From positions 58,897,535 through 58,961,534 of the forward strand of contig JACSVZ010000015.1 in the NCBI GenBank assembly GCA_014706295.1: 64,000 nucleotides of DNA, in the 5' to 3' direction. Below the pieces are notes generated by a model that saw only the letters and a program-made list of their open reading frames with translations, had not been told where the DNA came from and made no database searches. Each line of letters starts with the position of its first letter. Positions within the stretch are counted from its first letter, which is position 1. The position numbers were made by a program, and so were the translations under genes. Positions 1 through 12,800 of the stretch are shown piece after piece. This stretch comes from Lycocorax pyrrhopterus obiensis. Lineage: Eukaryota > Chordata > Aves > Passeriformes > Paradisaeidae.

Positions 1-769
1 AATTAGAGTATGTGAAGAAAAATATTGCTTTTACTTTTAATAAATAAGAAAGCAAATTTTAAAAACAAACATTAAAATAAGTGTTAGTTTCATCTTTATG
101 ACATTTTTTCTTAATTTATATTTGTGCATGCTTTATATTGTTTTTAATACTGGTATAGAGGTACATGTATATAACTTATAAATATACAAATATTGGGGTG
201 GTGCTTAAAAGATTTTTACTGATAGAGATGCACAATCAAATTAAGCCCGGAGACTACTGTTCTAGAGAGCAGGAGATTGACAACTTTTAATAATTCAGCT
301 ATATTTTTATTAAGGACACCTTGTAACATCTTAAAAACTATGACTTCTTTCAGCAGTTTGGTATTCCTTAACTGGTAAAATATTTATCCTTCCCCTCTCT
401 CCATTTCTGTCCCCTCCTCCCCCTTTCCTTTTTTTCCACACTCTGATTCTAATTAAGCAAAACACCAGGCATCTATCTCTTTGCTAACTTGTTTGCAGGT
501 TAGATGCACAACTTTTCAAAGTGTGTTTGTTAAGCATTTCTACTGTGTCAGGATATTCAACTTTTTAAAGGATGGTTTTGCTGCACTCTGAACTCTGATG
601 CCATTCCGGGTTGCTCATTAGCAGCATTATAAGGTGCCAGCTCTCAACAAGGTAGCCCAGAGGCAAAATGCTCCCTGCACATTCACCCAGTCTAGGACAG
701 CTGGTAAGTGTCTTTTGAAAACTATTTTTATTTTTCTTGTGTAACTTCAAGAATCTGTCTTGCACTTAC
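1..769 (-). other. DGKI: DGKI intron, truncated by the window edge
   Basis: AT-rich non-coding sequence downstream of exon 18. The only marked feature is a pyrimidine-rich stretch near 390-437. No exon with the next expected motif (YCAGTMPW) is present. Confidence 0.7.
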
Positions 770-843
770 CTGGGTATGTTTAAAAACACTATACACTGGA
801 ACTTCAGCTCCTGGATCTTTGGAGTCAGGTCTGTACCATCACA
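770..843 (-). CDS. DGKI: DGKI exon 18 (accessory domain, last exon in window)
   Basis: A 74-bp exon encoding [20 protein letters not shown] and LNIP plus two bases of the Arg codon that precedes YCAGTMPW in this family. The acceptor is GGCTTTGTAG and the donor GTAAGT. The following exon is not present in bases 1-769, so the gene continues off the left edge. Confidence 0.95.
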
Positions 844-3800
844 CTACAAAGCCAAAGTGACAGAGCACAGAGAAATTGCTGAATGGAGCCACAGACAAGA
901 GAAGTGCTGCTGCTTTGTAACAACTTTCCCAAGACTTTCCTTGGAATGTGTTGCAAATGTCATGCTCAAAACTGAAAAGTAACAGAGCCATTAAACTCTC
1001 ACCTCACTCTCTCTCCAAACCTCCACCTCCACCCCCTTCCCACAATACTATGACACAATTTCTTATACTTACCACAACTTTAACATGCTTGGATAAATCT
1101 CTTGAGCTTCTTTGCAGAAAGTCTGTAAAGGCTGCCTGCAACAGAAATAAGTGCAGGAATTGTCAACACTTCCTCTCTTTTTTTTTTCCTCAGTTCTTAT
1201 CCCCCCACAGAGATAATTACCAAAATGCCATCCTTTTGTCAAACTTACTCTCTCAAAAGACATGATTTTATTTTATTGTTTTAAATTGTGACACTTCTTC
1301 TTTTGACAGCTTAACTGAAAACCAGTCCTTGGACACCCCAGTGCAGTGATATCCTGGACCAATAAGTGCAAATTCTTGCTCACATACTTGTTTCCATGTT
1401 TAAGGCTCACGGGTACAGTGAGTGTCACCATCCAGAAATACATTTTATGTCATTCATTATCAAACTGGTGTTTGCTCTTAATAGCTTGAGAATAAAGTAT
1501 TGTCCTTTTGCCTCCTGAATGCACAAGTGGGTAATTATATTTGCATATTCAAACATTATTAATCACTCAAAATACCTGATTTGTGCCCTGCACTCCCCAT
1601 GACCCAACATCCAAGAGTGCTCCTCAAAGCTACAAAGATACAGGCCAAAACTTCGGGAATTCCTCTAGGAAAGTCACTATCAATGCACTTCCCAAACCCT
1701 GAAAGAAGGGGAGCAGTGTCTTGAGAAGCTTATGAGCCTGCAGCAGAGGGACCAAGGTACGACCAGGACTGTGTCCAAAGGAGTGGCACTTTTCTCACCT
1801 GCTCGGCTCTGTACAATAACAGTACCTCAGGCTCTTTTCTACAGACACCTGTGTGTGGCACTGCCAGAAACAGCATGTCTGCCCTTGAAATTGTAACAGG
1901 CAGAATGAACTGGCATGAGCTCCTGATGTGAGAAAGTGAGGGGGAAGGTAATTAAGAAAACATTCAAACAACTAAGTAAACATCATTCCGTGAGACAAAT
2001 CTGTACTTACCCCTGCATAAAACATTTTATTTCTAAATCGGCTGTTGAATTTCTCTGGATTTGCTTCTGTGAAAGGATGAAAAATAAAGGTATGAACACC
2101 CTAATAAAACAAGTAGACTTCATTATACTTTCACATTCCCTCCTAGCACTACAGTGCTTTCAGTGCACTACTCAGTGAAAATATTAACATAAATATGTTT
2201 TCCATGTATGAGTCCCCCATCTGTGCCTTTCTCTGCTATCAGATTTCAAACATTGATATTGAATCCTTCCCCTTTCCTGTAGAGAGTGGAAATAGAGAGA
2301 AACAGGAGCAAAGTGGTAACAAGAATTCAATCAGTTAATTTAACACCTCTCAGACTATTAATCTGACGATCCCTCATGACAATTTGTGAGACTTCTGTTT
2401 CTAACAATGCAGAACAAATTTCTAAGAATTATTAGAAATTTATGAAACACTAATCCACGCTTTGAACCAAGAGCAAAGCATTAGTAAATTACAAGATGAA
2501 ACAGACCCTTAAATTCTGATGTGTTAAAGAGTTACTAAGGAATCAACACTTCTACCCAAAGATTCCTGCAGCAAAAAAAAAAAAAGGAAAAAAAGAATTT
2601 GTTACTCTGAAACCTATTTAGAAAGCTGTTTCATTTTGATTAGACTCCAAGTGATGGAGAATTCTGAGTCTAGTACTAATGTACATCTAATGGTTAATTA
2701 TTCTCACTGTTAATGTAAATGTGGAGGTTTCCAATCTTGAAATTTTCGGTCTTCAACTGCCAACTGCTAAATCTTGTTATGCTTCTGTGTCAGATTAAAG
2801 AGCCTTCAACTATCAGATATCTTCTCCTTGAGTAAATACCTATAGGCAGTGATTAAATCGCCTCTTAACCCTCTTTCCAATAAACTAAATGGAGTTCCCT
2901 TAATCTGCCAATATAAGGCGCATTTTCCAGAATACAGCTCATTCCTGGGCCTCCTTGGAAACTGCTTTCCTTGTTTGTGGCATCTAGAGATTCCAAAAGC
3001 AGCCCTTCTGGCACTGAATTCAGCGTTAGCACCAACTACTCATCCTTGCTCATTGATTCTCTGGTGAAAACATCAAACTACCAAAGCAGTCCTTCTGGAT
3101 AAAGCATCACATTAGTGAGGACACATCCAAATTACCCCTCAAATGACCGCTTAAAGCAATACTTCTAGTTCTCTTGGAAGCCACTACATGTCACAATACA
3201 TGGCTCCATTTTGTAAAAATGAGCTGCTTGAGGTTTCTGATTTGCTTGCTAGCTCAGTTACTATACCTGTTGTTGTGTCACAGGTGACTCAAACTCAGAC
3301 AGGGCCACTTCTACCTCAAACAATGAATTTAATTGCATAAGTCAATCTCATCTCACTTACTGAGCTCACAGCTCCTTGCAGAGGGTCCTGACACCCCATG
3401 CAAAGCAGCAGAAGGCTTCTGAAGGCTTGGTGCCTTTGCTGCACGTTCTCTCCCGTGACTATCCACGATGGTTCCAGACAGCAGACACCACAGCACTGGA
3501 TCTTACATGGATCTTATGACAAACACTCCCCATAACCAAGGCCCCGGTTTAGAACAGGAAAGGAGCCCTTCTGAGGTCAGGGACTAAGCAGTCTCTCAAC
3601 CTACTGCTCCTACTTCTGCCATCACAGATGAGCACAGGTAGGGAGTAAGGACTCTGTGATGTAAAATAGAGCCTTAAGTTGATTAGAGTGTGACTTTGAC
3701 TGTAGAAGTAAATTACTGAGTGCATATCCAAGGCTCACTCCATCCTCACCATTCCTAAGCCACGAAGGAAGTGGAAAATGGAATATGTTAGACTCTGTGT

Positions 3801-6800
3801 GCAGTGGGGGAGTTTCCTGCAAATGAACACTCCTGCAGAGCTGAGGGATCAAACAGCATGTCAGCAGGGATAAAGTAAATTGCATCTTCCATGCTCTACC
3901 AAAGTACAAGGATAACAATGGAGGAAGTTGGAAAGAGCTGCTACCCAAAACACTTCCCGAAGAAGCAGAGCTAAATACATTAGACTTGGATCCAACCCTC
4001 AAGCCTCAATCTGATTAGTCACAAGAAAAGTGTAGGGGTTGCCATGGAAAAGGCCACATTAATATATAGGTTCCTCTGAGACGTTGCAATCACTGCTTAC
4101 TCTAAACATAACAGCTGACCAATGTCTACAGCATGAAGTATCCTGCTAGGCTGAGAGTTCATATCAATTTCTCTTATTTTGGTTTGCAGGCATGGTATTC
4201 ATTTGTTTTAATACTATATGTGATTACAATAGCTCCACATAAGCAACTGCATACAGCCACTTATCTCAAGAGCACAAATGCTACAGCTGTGAAAGCACTT
4301 TACATTTTGCTACTGTTGCTGAGAATTTCTCTGGATTGCCATCAGTGGTAAATGAGATCATAATCTGCTTTGCATTGCTTAATTCACTGAGCCACAGGAT
4401 ACTTTGGGCTGGAAGGGGCCTTTAAAGTCCATCTAGTCCAAGCCCCCTGCAATGGGCAGGGACATCTTCATCTAGATCAGGTTGCTCAGAGCCTCATTCA
4501 ATCTGAATGTTTCCAAGGATGGGGCATCCACCACCTCTCTGGGCAACTTGTGCCAGCATTTTACCACCTTCATTGTTAAAAACTTCTTCCTTATAGTCCA
4601 AATTTACACTCTTTTTGCTTAAAACCATTATCCCTTGTCCTATTGAAACAGGGCCCATTTTTCTTATAAATCCCCTTCAAGTACCAAAAGGCTATAATAA
4701 GTGCTCCCAGGAACCTTTTCTTCTCCAGGCAGAACAACCCCAATTCCACATGAAAAACAATACAACCCACACACCAGCAACACCTCCAAGGCTATAAGCT
4801 TTCCTCTCCTAAAATACATAGAATTTACTTCATATATTTTAGCATTTGAGAAGATAAGGATGACACCAGCAGTGGAGACTTGTGCTACAAAAAGGTCTCC
4901 CGGCCATACATACTCAGACACACAGCTTGCTCTGCCAAGTGCTTTTTCACCCATGTAAATTTTTAAAAACACTGGCATGTCTGGAATAACATTCATTCTC
5001 TATAGGGCTCCATAACTTCATTATTTAATAATGCCTCCATTAAATGAGAAAGTAGCCATGCATTTAATCTATACAGTATATTCACAGTCACATTAGCAAT
5101 GCAGAGTGATATGCACTCATAAAAAAAAATGCATACAGCTGTCATAATTTCATTCCTGTGCCCTTTTGTGGCCCCTCATTATTATTCCTAAAGCTTGAAG
5201 CAGTCTTAAACATCATAAAATATGCATTAGCTCATTCCATCATGTATCTTGCTCTTTATTTAGCCTGGCATTAGTGTGCTATCTTTTCATCTTGAAATGA
5301 CACTCTGATAGTATGACAGTGAATATAAGGAAGGCTGTGTTTCAGAAAAACTACCTGCATATGAAGCTGGAATGACCAAAAGCTGAAGGCAGACATCTGA
5401 ACAAGGTTTGTTTCTAAAAGCACTGCCTAAACCATGTAAACAGAGCAATTCATATCAGTGCAAAGCCATTCATATCAGCCCATAAGCTGCATGTCAACCT
5501 GTACAGGGTGGCATAACTGCCTCTGGCAAGGGGACAGACACGGTGCTACAACTGCTCAAATTCCTGACACTTCTGCAGACATTAAACCCTTTAACTCGCA
5601 TAGAGACACTCTGGGTCTGTACCAAGTCCAGGGATGTTATGCTATACTGATCCATAGGTAACAGCTGTCCAGTTTGAGAACACAATTATATTCCTGCTAT
5701 TTCCAGTCTTGTGGCCCTTCTCTTCCCTCCACATCCACACTCACACCTGATTTATAGATCATCTCCTTTACAAGATCTAAAACTTTGGAAAGCTTCCCTT
5801 TTAGCCCTTTTCCTCCAGTAAATTACAATCTTCCTTGTACTTTTTTCATTTTTTAATCATGAAGTCCCTTGGAAACTCATGATACAATTACTTTTTCTTC
5901 TTGTATGTGTCTTAAGGTTTTATGTTCCAGCTTTACTTCTGAATTATAAGAACAGGATGTTAAATCCAACGCTATTTCTAATTAATAAAATAATTGCCCA
6001 TCCACAAGGCTAAGGAAATAAAAAGTTCCTATTACCTCTGGATTCATGGAACTCCAGCGTAACATGTGCATCAAACCCAAGACTGAAGTAATTATTGAAG
6101 ACATTGAGGGGAAGCTGTAATTAGATAATAAAAAGAGACATAAAAACAACATGAATGGAACACTTCTCAACACACCAGGGTTTAAGTATTTAAACTTGGC
6201 TCATCGTGAAAACCTACTAAGAACAAAGTGGAAAATATCAGGGAAATGCAAGCAGAAGGTTGCTCTGAAGGTTAGTAATGGCTTGTGGAAAATGATCAGA
6301 TACAAGAGCCCGAAGAACACAAATAGTCCTACAGTGCTTTATGATCATATATGTATCTTTGTTAACACATCAAAGGGTTCCTTGTGTTGTCATTTAGATT
6401 TCCCATAAGGCTGCACCACTTAAGATATCACCAACACAAAGGTTTTCAAAGGTTTTGCTGGCTCTTCAAGCTCAGCGTGGCAAATGAAACTCCAGCTGTG
6501 TTCTTCTCGCTTCATATATAACCAGGAGCACTCCAAGTCCCAGAGAAGAAGCTCTAATCCTATTGAGGATGCATGAAGCAGGCAAGCACACATCTGGCCT
6601 CTTCATTGTTACACACACCCAGCAGGGCTGTAGAGAGGCAACTGTAGCATCCAATATATAAGCTGGAAATTATAACTGAGAAGAGGAAAATGGTTCACAG
6701 AATCAGGAGGGGTTTTTTATTTTTGTAGTATTTTCAACATCTCCAGTCCAAATGATAAATTACTATGTGATTTCCTCACTAAAATTTTCCCATTCTTCAA

Positions 6801-9800
6801 CTACCAAGATACACTAGTGGAGATTACGTGGAGACCCAAACACAAAGAAGTTAAATACAAAAATACACTACATTGTGCTGTAAAGTAGGAAACATCTGGT
6901 ATCCATTAGCAAAATCTTAAGGAATAAAATTTTGCATCCTGTTTTTAGTTTTGTCTAATTGGGGAATGGATGGTAGTCACAGGGTTACTTCTCCTGCAAC
7001 TAGAGGAAAACAACAATGACCTTTCTGATGAAGTGCTAGGGATTTTTTTCCAGGATTTAATCCTTGACATAAATGTTCAATGCCAGGGAGTTTCAAACAA
7101 CAAATAAATGCATTTCACACAACTCTGGAATCACTGACACATGAAAAGAGTCACAGGGAGAGATGCAAATAGAAAATTAAAAAGTTGCAGAACTCCCCAC
7201 CCATGCTGCTTAAAGTGTAACCCAAAGATGTTCATAAGCATTCTATATTTTCCATAGGAAAAAGCAGCCTCTAACCTTACGTGCCCCATCCTCCAGCTCG
7301 TCCTGGGGCAAATCAGGGTTGCGCTCCACCTGAAGGTTCCAGCGGTCCAGCTGGACAATGGTCCCATCTTCTACATGGCACAGGATCTTAGAGACCGGCT
7401 CGTCCGTGTAACCCTGACAGCAGAGAGACCAGAGTATCAGTCACGGGTGGTGACAGCAAATCGAGTTACTCACCAATTACCTGACAGACTTCCTTCCTTT
7501 CACACACGCCTAAGACCCTCGATAAATTTTTGATCATGCATTTTAACAAGCTGCTATTGAGGTGCACAAATCTAGGGCAGGCAAAGTAAGGCTATAGGGA
7601 GAGGAATTCAAGGTATATTTGCCTTTCCTGGAATTAGTCCAGTGCTGTAGTAAAGGATAAACAAAGAGAAAGTTTAAACTTTGCTTAAATTAGAAGCTTG
7701 ATTACTGTTCTTGTTACTTGGCCTGAAATACCAGATACATCTATGTACATTTTTATTGCAACATCATCATTAGTAATTCAAAATCCCAGACTGCAAATTG
7801 AAGCAAACCACTCTGCCAGAGTGAAACAGACCTCAGACATAGCCCTGCCTGCTATTTTAGCCAAAAAGAAGTTCCACCCCACACAACTAAACCTGAGCAG
7901 CAAGTTGAGAGCCCCCACATAAGGGTACCCCAGCCAGTCCTTACCCCACCCCAGTTGAGGGTGCGGGCAAGGTCATTCCCAGTGCCAAGTGGAAGGACAG
8001 CCACAGGAGGTGGGGGGCTGAGTTGCAGCTCATCGAGGATGGACAGGATCCAGCCCACCTATAAAAAGGAAAATTAAGAGAACTGTCAGGAATATGGAAA
8101 GGACAAAGACATATTTTGATCATATCATATTCTCTTTCACAGAGAAGATCAAGTAAAAGAAATTTAAAAATGAATGAAGAATAATATAGACAATTCTAGA
8201 TAATTTTTTTTAAATTACCATTATGTCAAAAGAAACTAAACCTTTGACAACAGTTAGGAAAGAAAATGAGAGACACATTAAAACAGCAGGGTGTCTCAGA
8301 ACTTGTCCTGCCAAGCATGAACTTGCTCACAAGTCTCCTTTTCCCAGAGAAGAGACCTTAGTGCTGAATTATTTGACTCAGTACAAGACATTATATATAC
8401 AATATATAGATATACACACACATACATATCTAATAAAAGAATAAAAAACTAGACTAAAAGACAGACTAAGGCTCAGGGTTGAAGGCTTTGGATTGGAACG
8501 ATGAAACTGTCTCTTTTGTATCCTAAGCTATTAGTTATTTCAGAGAGCTATTTCTCCTTTCTTCTGGACTACATAAAATTTTCAAATAGAAACCTAGCCA
8601 GAAGGAACAAATTACTGTAAATTATTTTGTTCTCATTAAATGGAAATTTTCAAAGGGCAGAAAGAAATGTTACTAAAGATGTTATCAAATTCTGGTGACT
8701 GAAATTCCTGCTACAAAAACAAAGGACTCTTTCTTAAACTACTTCTCTCTTTAAAAAAAGATTGTGAAGAACCTGTGCTGCATTTTTAGATAAAGAATTA
8801 ATTAAAAAACTAACAGAAGATTTTTTTTTCCTGTTGCCAGTTTTCAAACATGCAGTTTCTACTGGAAATGTGAGCTTTCAAACAGGACAGAAAACCAAAA
8901 TCCTGACTACAGCTGGACTGAATTTTTCTTCCCTCATCTAATATTACTGTGGTTTCAAATAGATTCTCAACCCAAACCAGGATAACACTGGAGTTTCACG
9001 AAAGGCACCCAGCATAGCATGGGCATCGGGAAAAATAACTGCAGTTTAAAGGACTGCAGAAGGACTGGCCTGATAAATACAGAAACCACCATGCTATTTA
9101 GTATTCTAGGGTATTTCTTTCTCCAAGTCTCTTAGACAATAAATTTAATTTTGCACAAATGGCATTTATCAGACAGCTATTTATCATAACCAATTGTCCA
9201 ATTTTTAAAGCATTCATCTGGGATGCGATCCCCTGTTCGAGTTCATTGTCTGACAACAGCCATCTCAAGTACTTACAGCTCTCATGGCCTTGGATGTCAC
9301 CAAAAATACTGAGGTCTTATAAAGGGATTTTCAGAGGTAAGTAATCCTCTCTCTTTCAAAATATCTATACTTCAGCACTGATAACAGGAGACAGAATAAA
9401 AAGTAAGATAACATCCGTAGGGCCAGGGCTTCTTAAAGAGTCCGTTGTCATTGCCACTGACTTAATCCACGCATCTGTGCTTCAGCCCCCCAGTGCTACA
9501 GGTAACATTACAACATCCACCACTTTTGTAGATGCTTTTAAGTGCTGAACGGAAACTTCAAATTACTAATTTATAAGCACAACGCTGCTATTTAACTTGG
9601 GGTCACTTCTAAACCTTGTACGTTAGTCGCACAATCCAGGATGATTCAGGCTCTCATTTCCCTGTAAACAGAAAGCTCCTGACTGCTCTGAAAGCAAAGC
9701 TTTCCTCTTCTGCCCCGGGAAGTAACAGCAAGCAGTGACGATGGAAAAGTTACAATAAGTTCTGATTCACCTCAGTAATGCAAGGTAACATCTGGTCTCA

Positions 9801-12800
9801 TTGCATATTCATTAAGTCCATTGGAGCCAGATTTTTCATTTCTAGATGTAATGGCTTTGGGAATAACTAGATATTAATTTGCTTCAAACTGAGCAGCAGC
9901 AGCAAATGAATAGTGGAGTGCTGCTCATACCAATGAGAAGGTGCTGCCACCTCTCGCTTGCACATTTCAGCAAAGGGAAATAGGATGATCTGACTCAATG
10001 TAGTTGTATTCCTTTCTCTTTTAATATCTTCATGATTAATTTTTCCCCCCCTATGAAAACACTGGCTTCCTCAGATGGGAAAGAAAACAGATCAAAACAC
10101 TGTTTCTCAGCTTATGTCTCCTGCTAAAGCAATGCCTTGCTTTAGGTTTCGTAAGGAAAGTTCATCATTCAGTAACAGTCATGTCTTACTTTCCCATGTA
10201 CCAGCAAGACAGTAGTCTTATCACTGATTTTTCCTTCACTCTTGCAGGGGAAGCATTGATATTAGTAACCCCTACCACTGGGCTTTCAAAAGAACCCACA
10301 GAAGCTGAAAAAATTCCCCCAGAAATTCAAGCCAAGATGAATTAAGAGAGGGGATTCAGCTCTCTACAAAGTAAACCAACCACCTCTCCATGCCCTAAAC
10401 ATTTACATAGATCTGTTCTGTCCAATCACTTCATCTTGCAAATTGTAATGCATTTTCCGTACCACACTTATTGTTAAAGTTGCCATCAAGTGCATGCTGG
10501 GTAACTGAGCCCCCTAGAGATTAAGGTCAGTTTTTCAACAGTATTTAGCACTCAGTGGCACAGACTGAGAGTTAAAATATTTTTAAGTACTGGAAAGAGA
10601 ATACAGTTTTAATAACTCCATTACCACTCATGACCTTCAGACCCTGAGCTGCAGAGTTTTTCTCCAAATGAAGGTGCCCAAATCCTTTAAAGATCTGACC
10701 CTGTTCACTTATCTAAGAACACAGAAATTCTGTTCTAAAGAAAAATACTGAACCTGGATCTACCAGAATCTAGCAGGAAGGAGAAGAAATTAAGATTTAA
10801 TGGCTCCCAGACACTAACGTAACCTTCTAGACCCTCAGATCTAATGTAAATATTGAGAGGAGACCAGCAAAGTTAGTTTTTATCCTTTTTAAGCTGTATA
10901 AAATCTTTATGCATAAAGGAAAGAGGGCTTTGGACATGAGAATCTGGCCTCATATCTACACAGGCCAGGCCACACAGAAAATTGAAAAACAAATATTAGA
11001 TGTCACAAGTGTCAGGTATGTTATCTCTCTGTGCCTCTGCAGGCAGTGTGAGGTGGGAAACCTGCCACTGTGAGGAGTTTAATCACTTGGCCCAAGACCA
11101 TGGGACTGCCAGGTCCCTGCCACCTACCGTCCCATCCCCACCACATGCCAGGATCCTCAGGTTTGGCACTTTTCTGTACAGCTCCAGCCTGCCCAGGGAG
11201 GGAAAGGGGAAAAAGAGGAAAAAAAAGTAAGAACAGTAATGCAGACACTTTTTATGCATATTGCTGAGTGACAGTGTAACCATCACTTACTGCATTTTCA
11301 AATATTCATTACTAAGAATATGAGTGGAGGTGGAAATGCAAAACCACTAGGATGGGAAATGGAGCCTTCCTCCATCTTAGGCAGCACCTCCTGACAAGTG
11401 TTTGATCAGTTTAGCATCTTCCCAGATTTTCACATTCCTTCTAGAGAGGTCAAAATCTTTCATTTTTCTCCTAGCCTAAAGCAAACAAATTTAAACATTG
11501 AGGTTTTAAAACAATATTTAGTGTTCTTCATCATGACTTGTTGAGCTACCATTTCTCAGTCCTGTATAATGTGACAGCTTCTTCAACTAGTGACTGTATT
11601 TTAACACCACAGAAGGCAAGAATACGTAATAGAGTTCTTTCTCTGGATATGTGATCTAAATATCAACAAGAGAGACCAGAAAAAGCACCCATTGAAGTCC
11701 TGCTCCTTCAGTTGCATCCTTCAGAAAGGCATAATGAAATATTTTCTAATGAAGGGGGGGACACATTCATATGTAGAGAGCTGAGTAACCAGAGGACCTA
11801 ACCCTCCTTTGCCCCATTATACAGCTCTGAAAAATGTATGTCTAACTTAAAGCTTCCAGACATCATGAGAGAGCAGCATTGCAGGTGTTTCTGCAGGAAA
11901 AGAAAAAGCTTGGGTTCCTTGAATAGGAAACACTTGGATTGTTCTTCTACAGGCAAATATTTGATTTTACATTATTACTGTAAAATATTTACAGTAACAA
12001 TATTTACAAAAACATACAAAACATACTTACGAATTGTGAAAGTAGTTCTGAACAGATGGTTAAGTAAAGCCAGTATCCCCATGTCCAATACCACAGAAGG
12101 ATGGTTTCTTAACCCTTGGCAGCAAGAATCAGCCCTTTAAAGAGGGGTCCTCTCTCCCTTGGAAGAGGCTTACACTTCAGCTACTGTCCAGATAGGCTGA
12201 GTTAGTTACTCAGCAAGCAGGGACAGTCGCACGGTGCTATCATGTGTGGCAGTCTGGAGGCAGCCTCACCCCACTGGAATGCTCATTCACTAGGGAATGG
12301 TCAGGCACCAGGATCTGCAGAGAGCCTTGGAGCCATCTGGACCTGGCTCTGTCTGGACACGGGCAGCTCCTGACCTCTTGTCACAAAAGCCACCACTGCA
12401 GCCCTTCCCATGCTACCAAAACCCGGATATGTAAACCTCACATGGTCACTAATCTAGCCAAGCCAGATCTTTTCCTGCTTTCCTGACCAGACAAGAAATA
12501 GGGTGCTCAGTGATGAAGGCTCGAATACTTACGCATCTCTTGGCCCTTCCTGAGAGAGATCAAAGACCTGGCGTGGATTCAAATACCACATAAACATTTG
12601 GAGAACCTTGGTGCCCTGGCAAGAGAGAAAAATCAAAGGAAGGGAAATTATGAGTAGTTTAATGATTATTGCAAATAACAGTGTGCATTATTCACTGTAT
12701 TTGAGCTGCTTTTCTTTTTTTCTGTGCTTTATAAAGCAAACACAAAACAAGGAGACAAACTAGAAAGTGGCATAGCAAATGACTGCTCTGTAGAATAGCA

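Larger units (their letters stand above)
2067..6035 (-). other. DGKI: DGKI intron 15 with two CR1 fragments
   Basis: Intronic sequence. Apart from the two CR1 fragments it holds AT-rich sequence and a short poly-A at about 2573-2585, with nothing else recognised. Confidence 0.7.
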
